From Pyropia yezoensis (taxonomy: Eukaryota > Rhodophyta > Bangiophyceae > Bangiales > Bangiaceae), in the NCBI GenBank assembly GCA_009829735.1, contig CM020618.1:3718882-3782881 (forward strand): a DNA stretch of 64,000 nt. Direction: 5' to 3'. Within the stretch, counting starts at the first letter, position 1. Each line of letters opens with the position of its first letter. The notes below the pieces were generated by a model. That model searched no databases, had not been told where the DNA came from, and saw only the letters and a list, made by a program, of their open reading frames with translations. Shown piece after piece: positions 29,870 through 40,979 of this stretch. A program made the translations under genes and the position numbers.

Positions 29870-32204
29870 ATGTTGGACGTGTTGGCCTCCGTCGAGGACG
29901 CTGGCAGCATGTTCGGTTGGCAGGCAAGCCACCCTTTTGTCTGCCTCGCTCGGATATTGCAAGCGACGTGCGACGAGATTCAGAGGTGCACCTCGTCGGA
30001 GGTTCTTCTCACCGTCACAGCTTCTCAAGTGGACGTCCCAGGCGGCGTCCTCCTTTCTGCATCGGGCTTTCTTGACCGTGCTCCTGCGTTGCGGCCGTCT
30101 GCTCAAGTAGAGGCTCAGTTGGCCGTAGGTGTCGACAGCATTGTGAGCGCCGTTCGGCAGGTCGCTACCGAGAACAAGAGGCGAGCTGCTGATGGCATCG
30201 ACGGTGACGCAGGTGCGCCTGAAAAGGACGCAATGGCGAATGGTCGTGTCACTAGCGCTGATCGTGTTGCTGCCGGCCCGTTTCGAGGCGGTACTGACGG
30301 CAAAGATACCGACCGCGTTGGAGACGACGGTATCGGTCGCGCTGGCGGCGTCAGTGACGATCAGGGCGCTCCAGCGGACGATGAATTCGGGGATAGTGCC
30401 GACCTGACGGATCTGTTCGGTCCGAGCGATGGAGGCGATGCCGGGCTGGGTGTCTCCGTTGAGCGCATGCGTGACCAGCCTGCACGACCACCCGACACGC
30501 CTTCTGCTGCTCCAGAGAAGCCAGCACGGAGCGACTCTGTGGCAGCTCCTGCAGCTCGTGCAAGCGGCAACGCGGCAGGCGTCTCCGGCTCCGGCGCTCA
30601 CGCGCCCATTTCTGACTACGTTCTTCCTTCCACGTTTGTGGTTCCCGGGTTGACTGTCGCGCCAGCGCGCATTCAACTGCCCAGCACTCGTGGGGGTGTC
30701 CGGTTTGTGCCCCCAGAGCCCGCTGAGGAAGTAGTCAACATCGCTGACTTGACTGTGCAGGAGACTATCAAGCAGCTGAGCGTGCCGACGCGGGACGACT
30801 CGCTGCGCAACAGGCTTGTAGAGTTTACGTCTCTGTACAAGTACGTGATCGACCATCTTGTCAAGCGGTCTTGTGTGGACCCCGAGATGCGGGACAAGGT
30901 CAACCACCCCTACGTGGATGTCACGCCTGATGCCGTCAGGGGAAAGAAGGTGAACTTCCTATTCACCAAGTCCAAGCGCGTGTCCGTTTTGTCCCCGACG
31001 TTTCGAAACAGCCGCGCCACCAAGGTGACTTCCTCATTGGCTGTGGTTCTGCTCATGAAGCATCGTGGCGATCCTTTCTTTTTTGTGCCTTCTGGGCCTG
31101 TTCTCAGGTGGTGCAATCGCGCCTGTCGACTACGCCTTGGCGCACAAGGGCGGTCAGGGGTCCTACGAGAAGCTCAACGCGCCTGCAGCACCTGCCAGCC
31201 GCTCGAAGGGCAAGAAGCGGGCCCGAGATTCTCCTCGGAAGGGCACTAACAGCGTGCTGGAGAGCCAGGACGGGTCATCGTGCGCGGCAGCAGCATCCTC
31301 TTTGCAGAACCATTCGGTTGTATCTGGAGAGCGCCCGGAAGCCCCGGGAGTTGTTGCGCCCCCTGGAGTGCCAAGCCAGACCAACGCCAACGACGACACC
31401 GTTGCTTTCATCTCTGCCGGATCGGCTCGCGTTCAAGTGGCGGGCCAGCTGCTGAGAGACGGGAAGATTGTCGGCACTGGCACGGTGCATCCCGAGTTTG
31501 ACTTGTTCCACTCGTTACCCGCACGGCCTTCAATCGTCACTGTGTTTCTGCAGCACGTGGTGGCTGGGTGTGGCGACATCATCTACCCGTTTGGCCAAGA
31601 TGCACTGCTTTGTCTGGAGCGAGGCAATCCTTCCTCAGTTCCTGTTCCATTGAGCTCCATCACGTCCGGGTACCGCATTGCATGGCCCGTGTCTGACATA
31701 GGGTACGTTTTTTCGACGAATGATGGTATGTGTGCTATCCAGAGAGCCGCGCCTGGTGCATGCGTCCATTCCGATGCTTTGCTTTGAGTACTAACCAGGT
31801 ATTGCGATCACTTTCCAAGCCTCAGGCCACGCTTGCGACTGTTTGATCGTCCACCTGCGGAAGCTCAAGCGGTCCTGCTGGGGACTGCTTGTGTCTCGAG
31901 AAAGGCTGCGCCGACGCTGGCGACAGACGCAGGACACCAGTCTCAGGAGGTGCAGCTTGCGTCGTTTGAAGAGAGCATGCCGGCTGTGGAGGTGTTTGCA
32001 CTGGTGTGTGCGACTGGACATGCTTCGTCGGACTACCCGTTCACCTCGGCGTTTTATGAGAGCAGCGCGTACCGTGTGTACAGGAAGAGGCACTTCCCAG
32101 ACATGATCCTTCCTTCCACCATGAGAGATTTACCGTGTGTCGAGGGGTCGACTGGGGGAGGTCGCCACTTGGTGCTGTGGGATGCGAGATTCATCGCGCA
32201 CTGA
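29870..32204 (+). CDS. Three-exon gene of unknown function in the 13.2-kb element
   Basis: Proposed exons are 29870-31024, 31158-31702 and 31826-32204 (692 codons, continuous frame). Intron 2 is strong: GTACGT donor at 31703, branch point tactaac at 31789-31795, acceptor ctcag ending at 31825, and the phases agree. Intron 1 (AAG/GTGACT to GGTCAG) is less sure. The first 240 residues are low-complexity and acidic. Residues about 250-385 look folded (NIADLTVQETIKQLSVPT, LVEFTSLYKYVIDHLVKR). A basic KGKKRARD patch follows, possibly a nuclear signal, then further ordered segments (VTVFLQHVVAGCGDIIYP, EVFALVCATGHASSDYPF). I recognise no family. It ends about 60 bp from the tail of the helicase gene, facing it. 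Confidence 0.55.
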
Positions 32205-32263
32205 TGCCAAGCACGTGACGGACAAGACAACAAACCAGGCGAGCGCCTCGTCAAGAAAGAGAC

Positions 32264-33721
32264 CTATGCAGCGGTGTGCGCACAATAAAAGCTCAATGCG
32301 TCTTGGCAAGTTGCCACATGCTCACGCCGCAGCCCTCGTACCAAAAGGCCATCCAGCAAGCGACACCGAGAGAGCGCCTAGTACACCAGGCCATTCTCCC
32401 GCCATCGCAGCTGAGAGAAGTCAACGGCCAGGGAGTCCAGCGTAGACCCTTGAGCACGGTGAATCGTCATGGCCCACCCCAAAGTCAGAGGGATGCACGC
32501 TCGAGAAGCAAGCCGCTGATTCGTGTTGTCCACGAATTCAAACGCGACGTAGCCAACGTTGACGCGTTTCCCATTGAAGCGGCACTCGACATGGGACGGC
32601 ATGCACCTCCGCACCACCCCCTGGGTGGCAGTAGGCACGCCTGCAACGGCGCGAGTGGTCAATACAACAGCTCCTGGCTTGACGGTGACGCTGTCTGGCG
32701 CCAGGTCGCGCACCTTCCTGCGCGCGTACGCTTGCCGCGCCGGGTGCGTGATCACGTCGTTGAGCGCGTCCCGACAACGGTAGGTCGTCTCGCAACCAGG
32801 CAGCGCCTGCATGCTGCTGCGATTGAAGTGCTCGACTTGGCTCCTCAATGCACGCAGTTGAGTGTGCTTGCGCCATTGCTCGTCTGAGACGCCAACAGAC
32901 GTCGAGTTAAGCACCACCAGGTCCGAGTCCGTGAAAGTTCCAGTCCGAATGCGATCAAGGCAGTCTGCAAACCAGGAGTTGCCCGTCTGTCTGTGCGTAC
33001 CAGACAACATAACAAAAACCCCGAAACGCGACAGCAACGAGTCTCGAAAAGTGCGACACATGTACACAGGATGGTCGTTGTTCTGCGCCTGAGAAGCAAC
33101 AGGACCAAGCTGGAGTGGGTCTCCACCCCCTGAGCAGCAAAGTGCATCCAACGACCGGGAGAGTAATTGGCAATCAGTTGGCTGTCCGAGGTGATGCCAC
33201 CACTCACGGTCTGCAGTGACGCACAATATCCACGTGGAAGCCAAACGAGCAGACTTCGAAAAGCCGGCCAGATAAGCTGACGTGCCAACAACTTGGCAGC
33301 CACCCCACGGTAGGGCCTGCTTATGCGCCGCCGCCAGTTGTCTCTCGACGTACTCCAGCACCACGAACCAGCGCGTTGGCACTTGTGGTAGCTCGTCAAT
33401 AAAGATGACTGTCACGTTCTTGATGCGCTCCTTCACGCGGAACTTGGAGCGCACGCTCGCCAGGATGACGTCCTTGGGCAACGGGGCAATCCCCACCTGC
33501 AAGAACTTGTGCAGCGTCTCCCCGTCCAAAAGCTTGGCGGCGTGCGTGGTCCACGACAGGACGCCCACGCGGTCGGCGCCATGCACACGCTGCGCGTGCT
33601 GAATCGCCCGACGCAGGACAACAGACTTCCCGCTCCCTGCCCGGCCAAAGAGACCCGCATTCTTGCCGCTCAGGAACGCCTCCCACGCCGTCTGCTGCGA
33701 CGTATCTAGGTCAAACGCCAT
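32264..33721 (-). pseudogene. PIF1-like (SF1B) DNA helicase, interrupted
   Basis: From the ATG at 33721 (MAFDLDTSQQTAWEAF) the frame shows a Walker A motif, GLFGRAGSGKSVVL (about residue 24), Walker B/motif II VIFIDELPQVP, motif III GDPLQLGPV, GTHRQTG, and motif V LGWAMTIHRAQGSTLD. A 156-bp stretch (33130-33285) splits QVV from GDPLQL and would fit a GC-AG intron. In motif VI the expected 'VY-x-ALSR' reads VY, a TAG stop (32378-32380), then ALSRCRLLDGLL, continuing to a second stop at 32264-32266. PIF1 enzymes unwind DNA 5' to 3' and recur in eukaryotic transposons. With the stop, motif VI is lost and the enzyme would be inactive, unless the stop is read through. Confidence 0.8.
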
Positions 33722-34375
33722 ACTGCTTATCAATAGGGCGCAGAAAGAACAGGAGCACACGTGGAGAAGACCTTGAAGGGAGGCACACTCAGGATGCGCA
33801 CAGTGGATGGCGGTGGCCAGCGCACGCAGGGCCAAAAGTGGAAACCGATGAAGGCACCAAACGTGAGGATGGTGGCGGCCACTGCGGCAAGAGGCGGGGA
33901 TGCAGGAACACAAGAGGCCACCGACGCGGGATCGGTATGAAGCGCCGTGAAAGGGCGGGGGGGGGGGGACGGAAAATGTCGCAGTACCACACCGGTGCGG
34001 ATGGGGGACGTAGACAGAAGCCTCTGCGAGCTCTGACAGCGGCAAACAGGCAGTGGACCTCGCCGACCTGTGTGAGGCTAGAACGAGCGAGTTCCTGCTG
34101 AGGATCAGTGGGGGGAAGGTGGCACGACCGGCAGTCCTCTGTTGTCAAGGGAACGAGGGAGCCGCTACGCGGCGCGTGCACAGCATGCCCACCACAGCTC
34201 GACTACAAACAGCGGCGGACACCAGAAGGGGAGCCTACGTGCGTCAGCAAGCCCCGTCGCGCTCGTGCCCCGGAGGGTGGGCATTGACAGAAGCTGGCGC
34301 GAGTTGACGAGAGACACACACGTCAACAGAGGTGCGCTGGACACGTCCTAGCAAGGCAAAAATTCCTCCCAACTG
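33722..34375. other. Non-coding stretch upstream of helicase
   Basis: The 5' side of the helicase gene. The helicase frame stays open to about 34045 but is Ser/Pro/Cys-rich without conservation, so I place the start at 33721. No other gene is seen. Confidence 0.4.
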
Positions 34376-36480
34376 TTACCTGAAGGCGCGCTCTGCGTAC
34401 ACAGCAAACAGGCGAGCGACCGTGCGGAGAAGGCCGTTCCCGCGAAACCCTACAAAGTGCGCGAGCTCAGAAAGGCTCAGCTGGCCAGTTGATGGAAGCG
34501 GACGTACTTCAACGGCGGCATACGGACGTAAATTACACCCAATTGACGTCATCCACGCTCCATCGATGCAGGACCGTGTGATCCACGGCGCTTCAGGGCA
34601 TGATTTTGGGGCTTCTGGGGCATCGTTCAGGCTGATGTTGGAGCCGATCGGAAGACCATTGATCTGTGGGAAGGGTGCTGGCCTGCGCGCTACACACGGG
34701 CTGGCCGGTAGTCGTGAGGCAGGGGACATAGTGAGCGGCTACCGCGCCGTACGGCAGTACTGAGGAGCCCGGGGCAGTGGGGTGCCGATTTGCTGCTGGC
34801 GCGCACCACCTCCCGCATGCCCGACGGCCACTCGCCCGAGCGCAGGCGCCACTGAGTGGTGCGCCCGCGAGTCGGTCACCGCCAACTGCATGCACTCGAG
34901 CCGGTCAGCGGTGGAGGCGGCGGGAACGGCCAGGCCCCGACGGGAGAGGGGGAGGGGGCGGGGTGAGGGGGAGGGGGGGCGTTGCCCATCCCGCGGCCTG
35001 CCGCCGCCGTGTCACCGACCGCAGGCGGGGCCGGCGGCGGCGCCAGTACCTGGATTGTTGGCCGTGTGGGACCGAGCACACAACTGGGGCCTGGAAGGTG
35101 CACTGCCATCCCCCCGTTGACCGGGCTCACCAGTGGAGTTCGCCAGATGTCAGAATTGGGCACGTGCTGCGGCACGGCCACCACACAGAAGTGCAGGCCG
35201 CTCCATGCAGCGCTTGGCCGCCGCGACCAAGCGTACCTGTGCCAACGCACCGCAGTCAGCGCCCACAGAGTACGGCCCAGGCCACCACTGCTAGTACCAA
35301 TAGGAGCCGTTACAACGACGCGCGTGCGTCGTGGCCGACAGCTGGACGCTGCGACGGCGCGCGGTGCGGTGAACGGGCGGGAGCAGCCGCACCACGCGCA
35401 TCCGCTAGAACGACCACACGAACCGCTCTCGTCTGCAAGGGACACCGCGGTTGGCGCCCGCCACACGGCCGCACCCTTCCTGGCCACTGGGGGCAGGGGC
35501 AGCACGTGCCACCGACGGATCACGGTAGTGGCCGCAGCAGCCGTAGTGCTCTCGTGGGCTGTGGCGATGTCGTGCAGCCCGTCGAGCGCGTGGGACCAGC
35601 TGTACCAGTCGACAGTGTCAGCGGTACCGCTTATGGCTGTTATTCATGGGTGCTGGGAGTGACCGCCACGGCTGGCCCTGTGATCCACGCTACCACCTCA
35701 GTTAGCGTCCTTTATCAGTCGTTGCACTGTCTTTGTCTTTTGTACAGGCATCTACTACCAGTGCGGGTCTTCGGCGATCGGCTGGCACATCCCCCACTTC
35801 GTGCAGTCCCACCGATAGAACTCAATACGCAGCCACCCCGCTTCCACATTGCGCTCACCCCACTCACCAACGGCCAAGCCGCTCAACACCTGTTGCAGCA
35901 CACTCGCGCACGAGTCGTCCGCCAGTGGTAAAAACATATCGACCAGCAACGCAGCGACGAGCCTCCACCCGGGGGTACAAACCGCAACTGCACCCAGCAC
36001 GCACCCCCTACCCTTTCCACCTACTGACGCCACCCGCACCATTCCGGGGTACGCCCTCCCCGGACGCCCGTGCTTGCCCCCACTCGCCGACACCGACCAC
36101 CAGGTCCCTAGCAGCCCCGAACATGCACCCCCTACCCACTCCACGTACTGACGCCACTCTCACCCTCCCGGGTTATGCCCTCCCAGGACGCTCGTACTTG
36201 CCTCCACTTGCCGCCACTGACCGCCAGCTCCCCAGACGGCACCTGCACATCCTCCACCTCCCAAGCATGCCATGCGCCTCTCCCGCAGCTTGGTACAGAG
36301 GTGGTGACCAAAACAGAGCGGGTCGCATGCGCTCAGCGGTCTGCTACAATCCCTGGCGTGAACTTCACCGCTGCGAAGGTGGAACGGCGGACTGGGTAAT
36401 CCCTCAGGGGACGGGCTTTCGCAGAAAATCAACAGCAAGAAGTTGTGAGAGCTTCCGTGCCAATATCGCAACAAACTGAT
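34376..36480 (-). other. Possible further minus-strand gene, exons not resolved
   Basis: Three separated minus-strand stretches have natural-looking protein composition. They are 34376-34729 (QINGLPIGSNISLNDAPEAP, LSLSELAHFVGFRGNGLL), about 34990-35523 (NSDIWRTPLVSPVNGGMAVH) and 35755-36144 (PGWRLVAALLVDMFLPLADD, EFYRWDCTKWGMCQPIAEDP). They lie between the helicase and ubiquitin/transposase frames and on the same strand. They could be exons of one gene of the element. A tandem duplication of about 125 bp (about 36000-36240) lies within. I could not fix splice sites, and the plus strand also has long open frames, so this is tentative. Confidence 0.3.
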
Positions 36481-36564
36481 TCAACGCAAGAGAACACGCG
36501 CCGTACGGCAAAGACTACACTACTCCAAAAGATGGAGCGCCTGCTAGAGAGAAAGCCTCTCTTG

Positions 36565-36906
36565 TCACATGCCACTGAGCAGACGATGCACCAGGTGCAG
36601 CGTCGACTCCTTCTGGATGCTGCAGTCCGACAGCATCCACCCGTCCTCCAGCTGCTTGCCCGCAAAGATGAGGCGCTGCTGGTCCGGCGGGATCCCCTCC
36701 TTGTCCTGGATCTTGGACTTGACGTTGTCAATCGTGTCCGACGACTCCACCTCGAGGGTGATCGTCTTGCCCGTCAGTGTCTTGACGACACTCTGCATCC
36801 CGCCGCACAGGCGCAGCACCAGTTGCAGCGTCAACGCCTTATGGATGTCGTAGTCAGACAGCGTCAGCCTGTCCTGCAGCTCCGTGCGTCGGCTACCACT
36901 CCCCAT
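36565..36906 (-). pseudogene. Ubiquitin repeat plus partial ubiquitin repeat
   Basis: From the minus-strand ATG at 36906 a 113-codon frame first gives the end of a ubiquitin unit ([17 protein letters not shown], then RLCGG). From 36798 it gives one full-length unit ([40 protein letters not shown]). Lys11, 27, 29, 33, 48 and 63 and Ile44 equivalents are kept. The end is changed: the canonical RLRGG is replaced by RLLSG, so the last unit could not be conjugated, and the beginning reads MQSVV instead of MQIFV. The frame overlaps the transposase stop (36893) by 14 bp in another phase. It is most simply a piece of polyubiquitin gene captured by the transposon and now decaying; fusion to the transposase by frameshift is an alternative. 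Confidence 0.85.
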
Positions 36907-39331
36907 CCAGGTCCCATTCCTGGTCGCTCAGGACCTCCGCGTCGTCAAACTCGCGCTCCTCGGCAGCCGGCGGCACTGCAGGCTCAGCAGGCGAGTAACC
37001 ACAGCCGCAGCAGCAAGGATTGCGAGAGAAGTAAAACTGGCGGTAGTTGTACTGCTCTGGCAGGCGGTCGCGAGTGGTAGCGCGGGCGTGCGCCATGACA
37101 TTGTAGAAGATGTTTTCGAGCTGCAGGACGCTCAGGTACTCGTCTTGGCCGCACGACCGCAGCGTCCTGCGCATGAGGTTGATCGGTGCGTTTCGCTGCT
37201 CGTGCGCGACGGTGTTGGTGCCGTCCAAGCCCGTGTACGAGCGCGGGTGCAGCGCGTCGCTGCACAGATGGTTGACGATATGAAACAGGTCCGACACAAT
37301 TGTGACGAGCGCCAAGAAAAACGCCAGCTTCCCGAGCGCCGAGCGCAAAGCACCACACCCAAAATCATACACGATGAAAGAGGGCAATAGGGCGAAGCGA
37401 CTCAAGATTGTGTTGATCACGGCCGGTGGACCCTCGCGCATGTCGAGCACAACGAAGCCGATCATCTTCGGATGCGCACACCCGCAGCAAAAGGTGAGCG
37501 TACCAGCAGAGAAGTATTTGTGGATGTCTTGGTAGTTCTTTGCACACGTGCCGAGCTGTACCTCTTCAGTTGCGCCGAAAGCCCCTGGACGACAAAGCGG
37601 CATCCCCGGAAAGAACGCGCCTGTGACCGCAGGGTCGTCCACCGCGTCTGGAAAGTCCTGCTTGAAGCGGCTCCGCAGCTCCGCCGCACTCAAAGACGGG
37701 AGGCCGTACCGGCTGCGATACTCAGCAGCACTCCCATTCTGACCAAGCCGCACTACGTGGTAGTCCTCCACCACCGACTTGATCGACAGCAGCATGTCGA
37801 CGACTGGCCGTCGAATCCGCTCGAAAAGGGAGCTCTCGGACGTCACCACCATGAGGAACGAGTAAAGCATCCGGTTCTCGCGCAGCAGCTCGGTGACGAG
37901 CTTATCGTTCTCATCTACGTCGTCCGCGTAGTCCTCACGCGACGTGGCAAGCTCAAACACAGATCCCATCTTCTGGACTGCCCCGTTCATGCTCAGAAAG
38001 TCGCTGAGCTTCGACAGTGCTTGGCAGTGACAGGGCTTGAACATATTCACCACAGGGTCCACAGCTACCGCCAAGCAAAAAGAGGACACGTCCTTGTAGA
38101 ACGTCACACCCAGACGCAGTATTTCAGGAAGAACGCAGCGGGGGTCCCCAGGTTCGTTCGTTGTCCGGTCAATGTGCCGTTGCCTTGCAGTCGAAGCAGG
38201 AACCCGTTCCGGCAGATTCCCGACGACAACGCGACCCCCTACGGCATTGCCTAAAGCTGCGTGCCTTAAACGTGCACGAGCATTCCCACCCAGTGCATTG
38301 GCAGCAGGCGCCACGCCTCCAGCGCCCCCAGCCGCAACGCCACCAGCACCAGCTCCGGCAACAGCACCAGGCCCGCCCACGGCATGGGCAGCAGGCGCTG
38401 CGCCTCCAGCGCTTCCACCTGCAGCACCACCAGCATCTGCACCGGCAATAGCCCCAGGCCCGCCCACGGCACCTGCGGCAGGTACGTGGCCTGGATGGCC
38501 AGCAGCGGCAATACCGCCAGGACCTGCAACACCAGGACCGCCCAGGCCATTCACCACACCAGCTGCGGGCGCAAGACCGTCGTTGCCGCCAACGGCGCCG
38601 CCTCCGTGGCCACCAGCGGGAAGCTCCCCTCTCACCAAATTCGCTCTCCACGTCTCGAGACGCACAAGAGTTGCCCGATGAGTAGCAATGGCTTCGTTGG
38701 TGAGACCGCGTTTGCCAAGAAGTCGCCTGGTGAACACTACAATAGCGTCGCACAGGGAAACAGAAGCATGCGGCAGCGACCACACGCACGAAATGAGAGA
38801 GTGGAGGCTGCTCAAGTTGCTCTTGGTGGTGGAGGACATTATTTCCTCGCTTGGCAGAGCGTCGGGGCAGAGAAACGAGAAGGCCCTCTTCGCGGAGTTG
38901 AGTTGGCCATCTTTGATAACGATGGCCTTGGACGGCTGCTTCAGCACCATGCGAATGAAGCGCCGCCCCCACTCAGACGAGTGAATAGAGGCGGCGTCAA
39001 CAGTTGCCTTGACGGAAGACACAGGTTGACTTGGCTGGGAGTACCTACTGGACGCCAGCCGCTTGAGGAAGCCAAGCCAGATCCCGTCCGCCGTTACAAC
39101 ACGGTAGCGCCCGTCTTTGTCCTGACACACGGAACAGCGAAGAGCCCATATAGGTGGGTCCTTGCACATGAGGCGTACGGCCAGAAAGAAGAGCGAGGTG
39201 ATGGTCTGGCGTGACTTGAACTTGACGTTGTTCGGGAAGCACTCAGCGTCTCGAAGGTCCTTGTACCTGTTGAACCACCGCCTGTAGCAGGCCCCGAATG
39301 TGGAACCGCTTGTTCCCATCTCACGTGCCAT
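36893..39331 (-). CDS. KDZ-like transposase, catalytic part
   Basis: An 812-codon minus-strand frame. The N-terminal part has [20 protein letters not shown] and [17 protein letters not shown]. It is followed by a Gly/Ala/Val/Pro repeat insert (about residues 235-350; 38280-38640). The C-terminal part carries [52 protein letters not shown] and [20 protein letters not shown]. It ends in an acidic tail after a CCCGCGY cysteine cluster. The zinc-type 'CxC..H', 'YD..C' and 'D.FH..NH.C' blocks resemble the DDE-type transposases of the Kyakuja-Dileera-Zisupton (KDZ) group, known from fungi, algae and animals. The assignment is from motif memory. Upstream codons to 40830 appear to belong to the same protein. 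Confidence 0.6.
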   Translation of the reverse strand: MAREMGTSGSTFGACYRRWFNRYKDLRDAECFPNNVKFKSRQTITSLFFLAVRLMCKDPPIWALRCSVCQDKDGRYRVVTADGIWLGFLKRLASSRYSQPSQPVSSVKATVDAASIHSSEWGRRFIRMVLKQPSKAIVIKDGQLNSAKRAFSFLCPDALPSEEIMSSTTKSNLSSLHSLISCVWSLPHASVSLCDAIVVFTRRLLGKRGLTNEAIATHRATLVRLETWRANLVRGELPAGGHGGGAVGGNDGLAPAAGVVNGLGGPGVAGPGGIAAAGHPGHVPAAGAVGGPGAIAGADAGGAAGGSAGGAAPAAHAVGGPGAVAGAGAGGVAAGGAGGVAPAANALGGNARARLRHAALGNAVGGRVVVGNLPERVPASTARQRHIDRTTNEPGDPRCVLPEILRLGVTFYKDVSSFCLAVAVDPVVNMFKPCHCQALSKLSDFLSMNGAVQKMGSVFELATSREDYADDVDENDKLVTELLRENRMLYSFLMVVTSESSLFERIRRPVVDMLLSIKSVVEDYHVVRLGQNGSAAEYRSRYGLPSLSAAELRSRFKQDFPDAVDDPAVTGAFFPGMPLCRPGAFGATEEVQLGTCAKNYQDIHKYFSAGTLTFCCGCAHPKMIGFVVLDMREGPPAVINTILSRFALLPSFIVYDFGCGALRSALGKLAFFLALVTIVSDLFHIVNHLCSDALHPRSYTGLDGTNTVAHEQRNAPINLMRRTLRSCGQDEYLSVLQLENIFYNVMAHARATTRDRLPEQYNYRQFYFSRNPCCCGCGYSPAEPAVPPAAEEREFDDAEVLSDQEWDLDGEW

Positions 39332-39403
39332 GTCGCGCAGGACGGCGGCGGTCCCCGCCGTTGAGCAGGTCCATATGACAACTCCAGCGCCTCGCCCGTC
39401 GGG

Positions 39404-40830
39404 TTAGATCCGTCGTTGACAGTGAGGGCTGGAACACACGAAGCACTGCAGCTCCATTGCGCAATAGCCCAAGCTGCACATGATTTCCCCGGCCTCGCTC
39501 GTGATGGTTGAGGGGTCAGGAGTCGCGCCGCAGGTCGGACAAATCTTGGCAGCTTCGACGACCAGCGCCTTGCCCTCCTTCATGAGCTGGCACACACGCG
39601 CATCCACAGTCACCGACTTGGGGCGGTCGTAGAGAAGAATCGGAAGCTGCGACCGGGCCGCGTCCATGCCAGCGTCGTCCTTGGTGCCGGCAGGTAGCTT
39701 TCTAGATGCAGCGTCACCACGCCGGATGCTGCGGCAACGCACGGCGTGAACACATGAGAACCCTCGAGCGGTGTCGCAGAACGAGCACGAAGTTGTCTTG
39801 CGAGCGCAGATCACAGGAGCTACAACCTTGCAGGGTCCAAGCCCAGACACAACAACGGCGAGAGCCCCTTGGCTTGCGCGGAAAGTCTCAATAGGCCCCT
39901 CGACGTCCCATTTCTCCGTCTCGGTTGCTTGGGCAGCAGATGCTGGGCCGGCTGCACCTGCACCCGCTCCACCCAAGTTGAACACTTGTGGGATCTGCAC
40001 GCGGAAGCTGCTGGAAGACACACCCATACGAGAGCAAAGGCGATGAAGAGCTTTGATGAAGTTCTTGGAGTGTACGCACGTCGCGTCCTTGGAGCTTGAG
40101 CGAAGACGACCGACATGAGCAGTCCTCCCCACGCACGAGCAGCAGACGACTCCGACGTCGCTGAGCCAGGTGGTCACCACCGTTGGTCACTGGCTGTTTC
40201 TCTCCCCATTAGCGTTAGCAGCGGTTCCAGCAACGTAGCGCGACAGAACGCCGAAGGCATGCTTCAACGCCCAAACTGCTCCGCGATAGAACTGATCAGC
40301 GCGACTTCTCAGCATGGAGGCCAACTTCTTCTTGACCTCGGGCGGCGGGGGGGTAGCGTACAGGCGCCTGAAGCACATGTCAAAACCGCACCGCATGATG
40401 GCATCACACATAGCTCGAGATTGCCGACGCCGAGAGTTTTCAGCGTGTCACGTCGCGTGTCAATGGGCCGACCCCCCTGGCCCTTACGTCCCCCGATCCG
40501 TCGCTGCTCCACTCGTCCATTCGCGTCCCCCGCCACAGGAGGCAGGATGACGCCGGCCTTGTCGTACGCGGCCCTCGACACAGCGGCCACCCGACGCTTG
40601 GCAGTGGGCGGCAACGACTTAACCCGGTACACTTTTCCTGACAGTCGCGCGGTCGACAACGGCAATGGTAACTGAGGCGGCAGCTCCCCAGCCAAGTGGG
40701 CCGCCTGCGCAGGAGATACAGCCAAGGAGCAGGAAGACCGTCGAAGCGTCCCATAGTTGGCCATGCGTTGGTGCTGGGATTGTTGAGCCCTTGTCACAGG
40801 GTTGCCTGAGCTACTCGGCTTGAGTGCCAT
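39404..40830 (-). pseudogene. KDZ-like transposase, N-terminal cysteine-cluster part
   Basis: Upstream of the catalytic frame, the minus strand codes from an ATG at 40830 for a basic linker (SGKVYRVKSLPPTAKRR), then CDAIMRCGFDMCFRRLY. A SWIM-like cysteine/histidine array follows (VCCSCVG...ATCVHSKNF; CSFCDTARGFSCVHAVRC), then CPTCGATPD and LQCFVCSSPHC. Such 'CxC' clusters are known to accompany KDZ transposases and probably bind zinc. Reading it as one protein meets one frame change near 40405, a TGA near 40187 and a TAA near 39404. Unless unrecognised introns remove them, the gene is a pseudogene. All interruptions are small, so inactivation looks fairly recent. Confidence 0.55.
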
Positions 40831-40979
40831 AGGGAGTTACGAACGTTGAGATCCGCAGCCCAAGCACCCGCCTTCACGTTCAGAAATGGGGACGTAGCGG
40901 CATGAGGTGCGCGGGAAGCGTCCCCCAGTCGAAGGATGAACCCCAAAAACCGGCCTGTCAGCGGAGCAAGAGAACGCCC

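Noticed and set aside
28907-30907. 666-codon minus-strand frame over the minisatellite and the start of the plus-strand gene
   Set aside because: Its second half is pure repeat (Arg/Ala/Pro). Over its first half the plus strand gives a better protein that continues across introns with matching phases.
32378-34045. Helicase start at 34045 instead of 33721
   Set aside because: The extra 108 residues are Cys/His/Ser/Pro-rich and not like any helicase N-terminus, while MAFDLDTSQQTAWEAF is the usual beginning of the helicase domain.
34777-35931. 384-codon plus-strand frame
   Set aside because: It has no motif and an Arg/His/Pro/Thr-rich composition typical of antisense; the opposite strand looks slightly more protein-like. 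Not listed as a gene.
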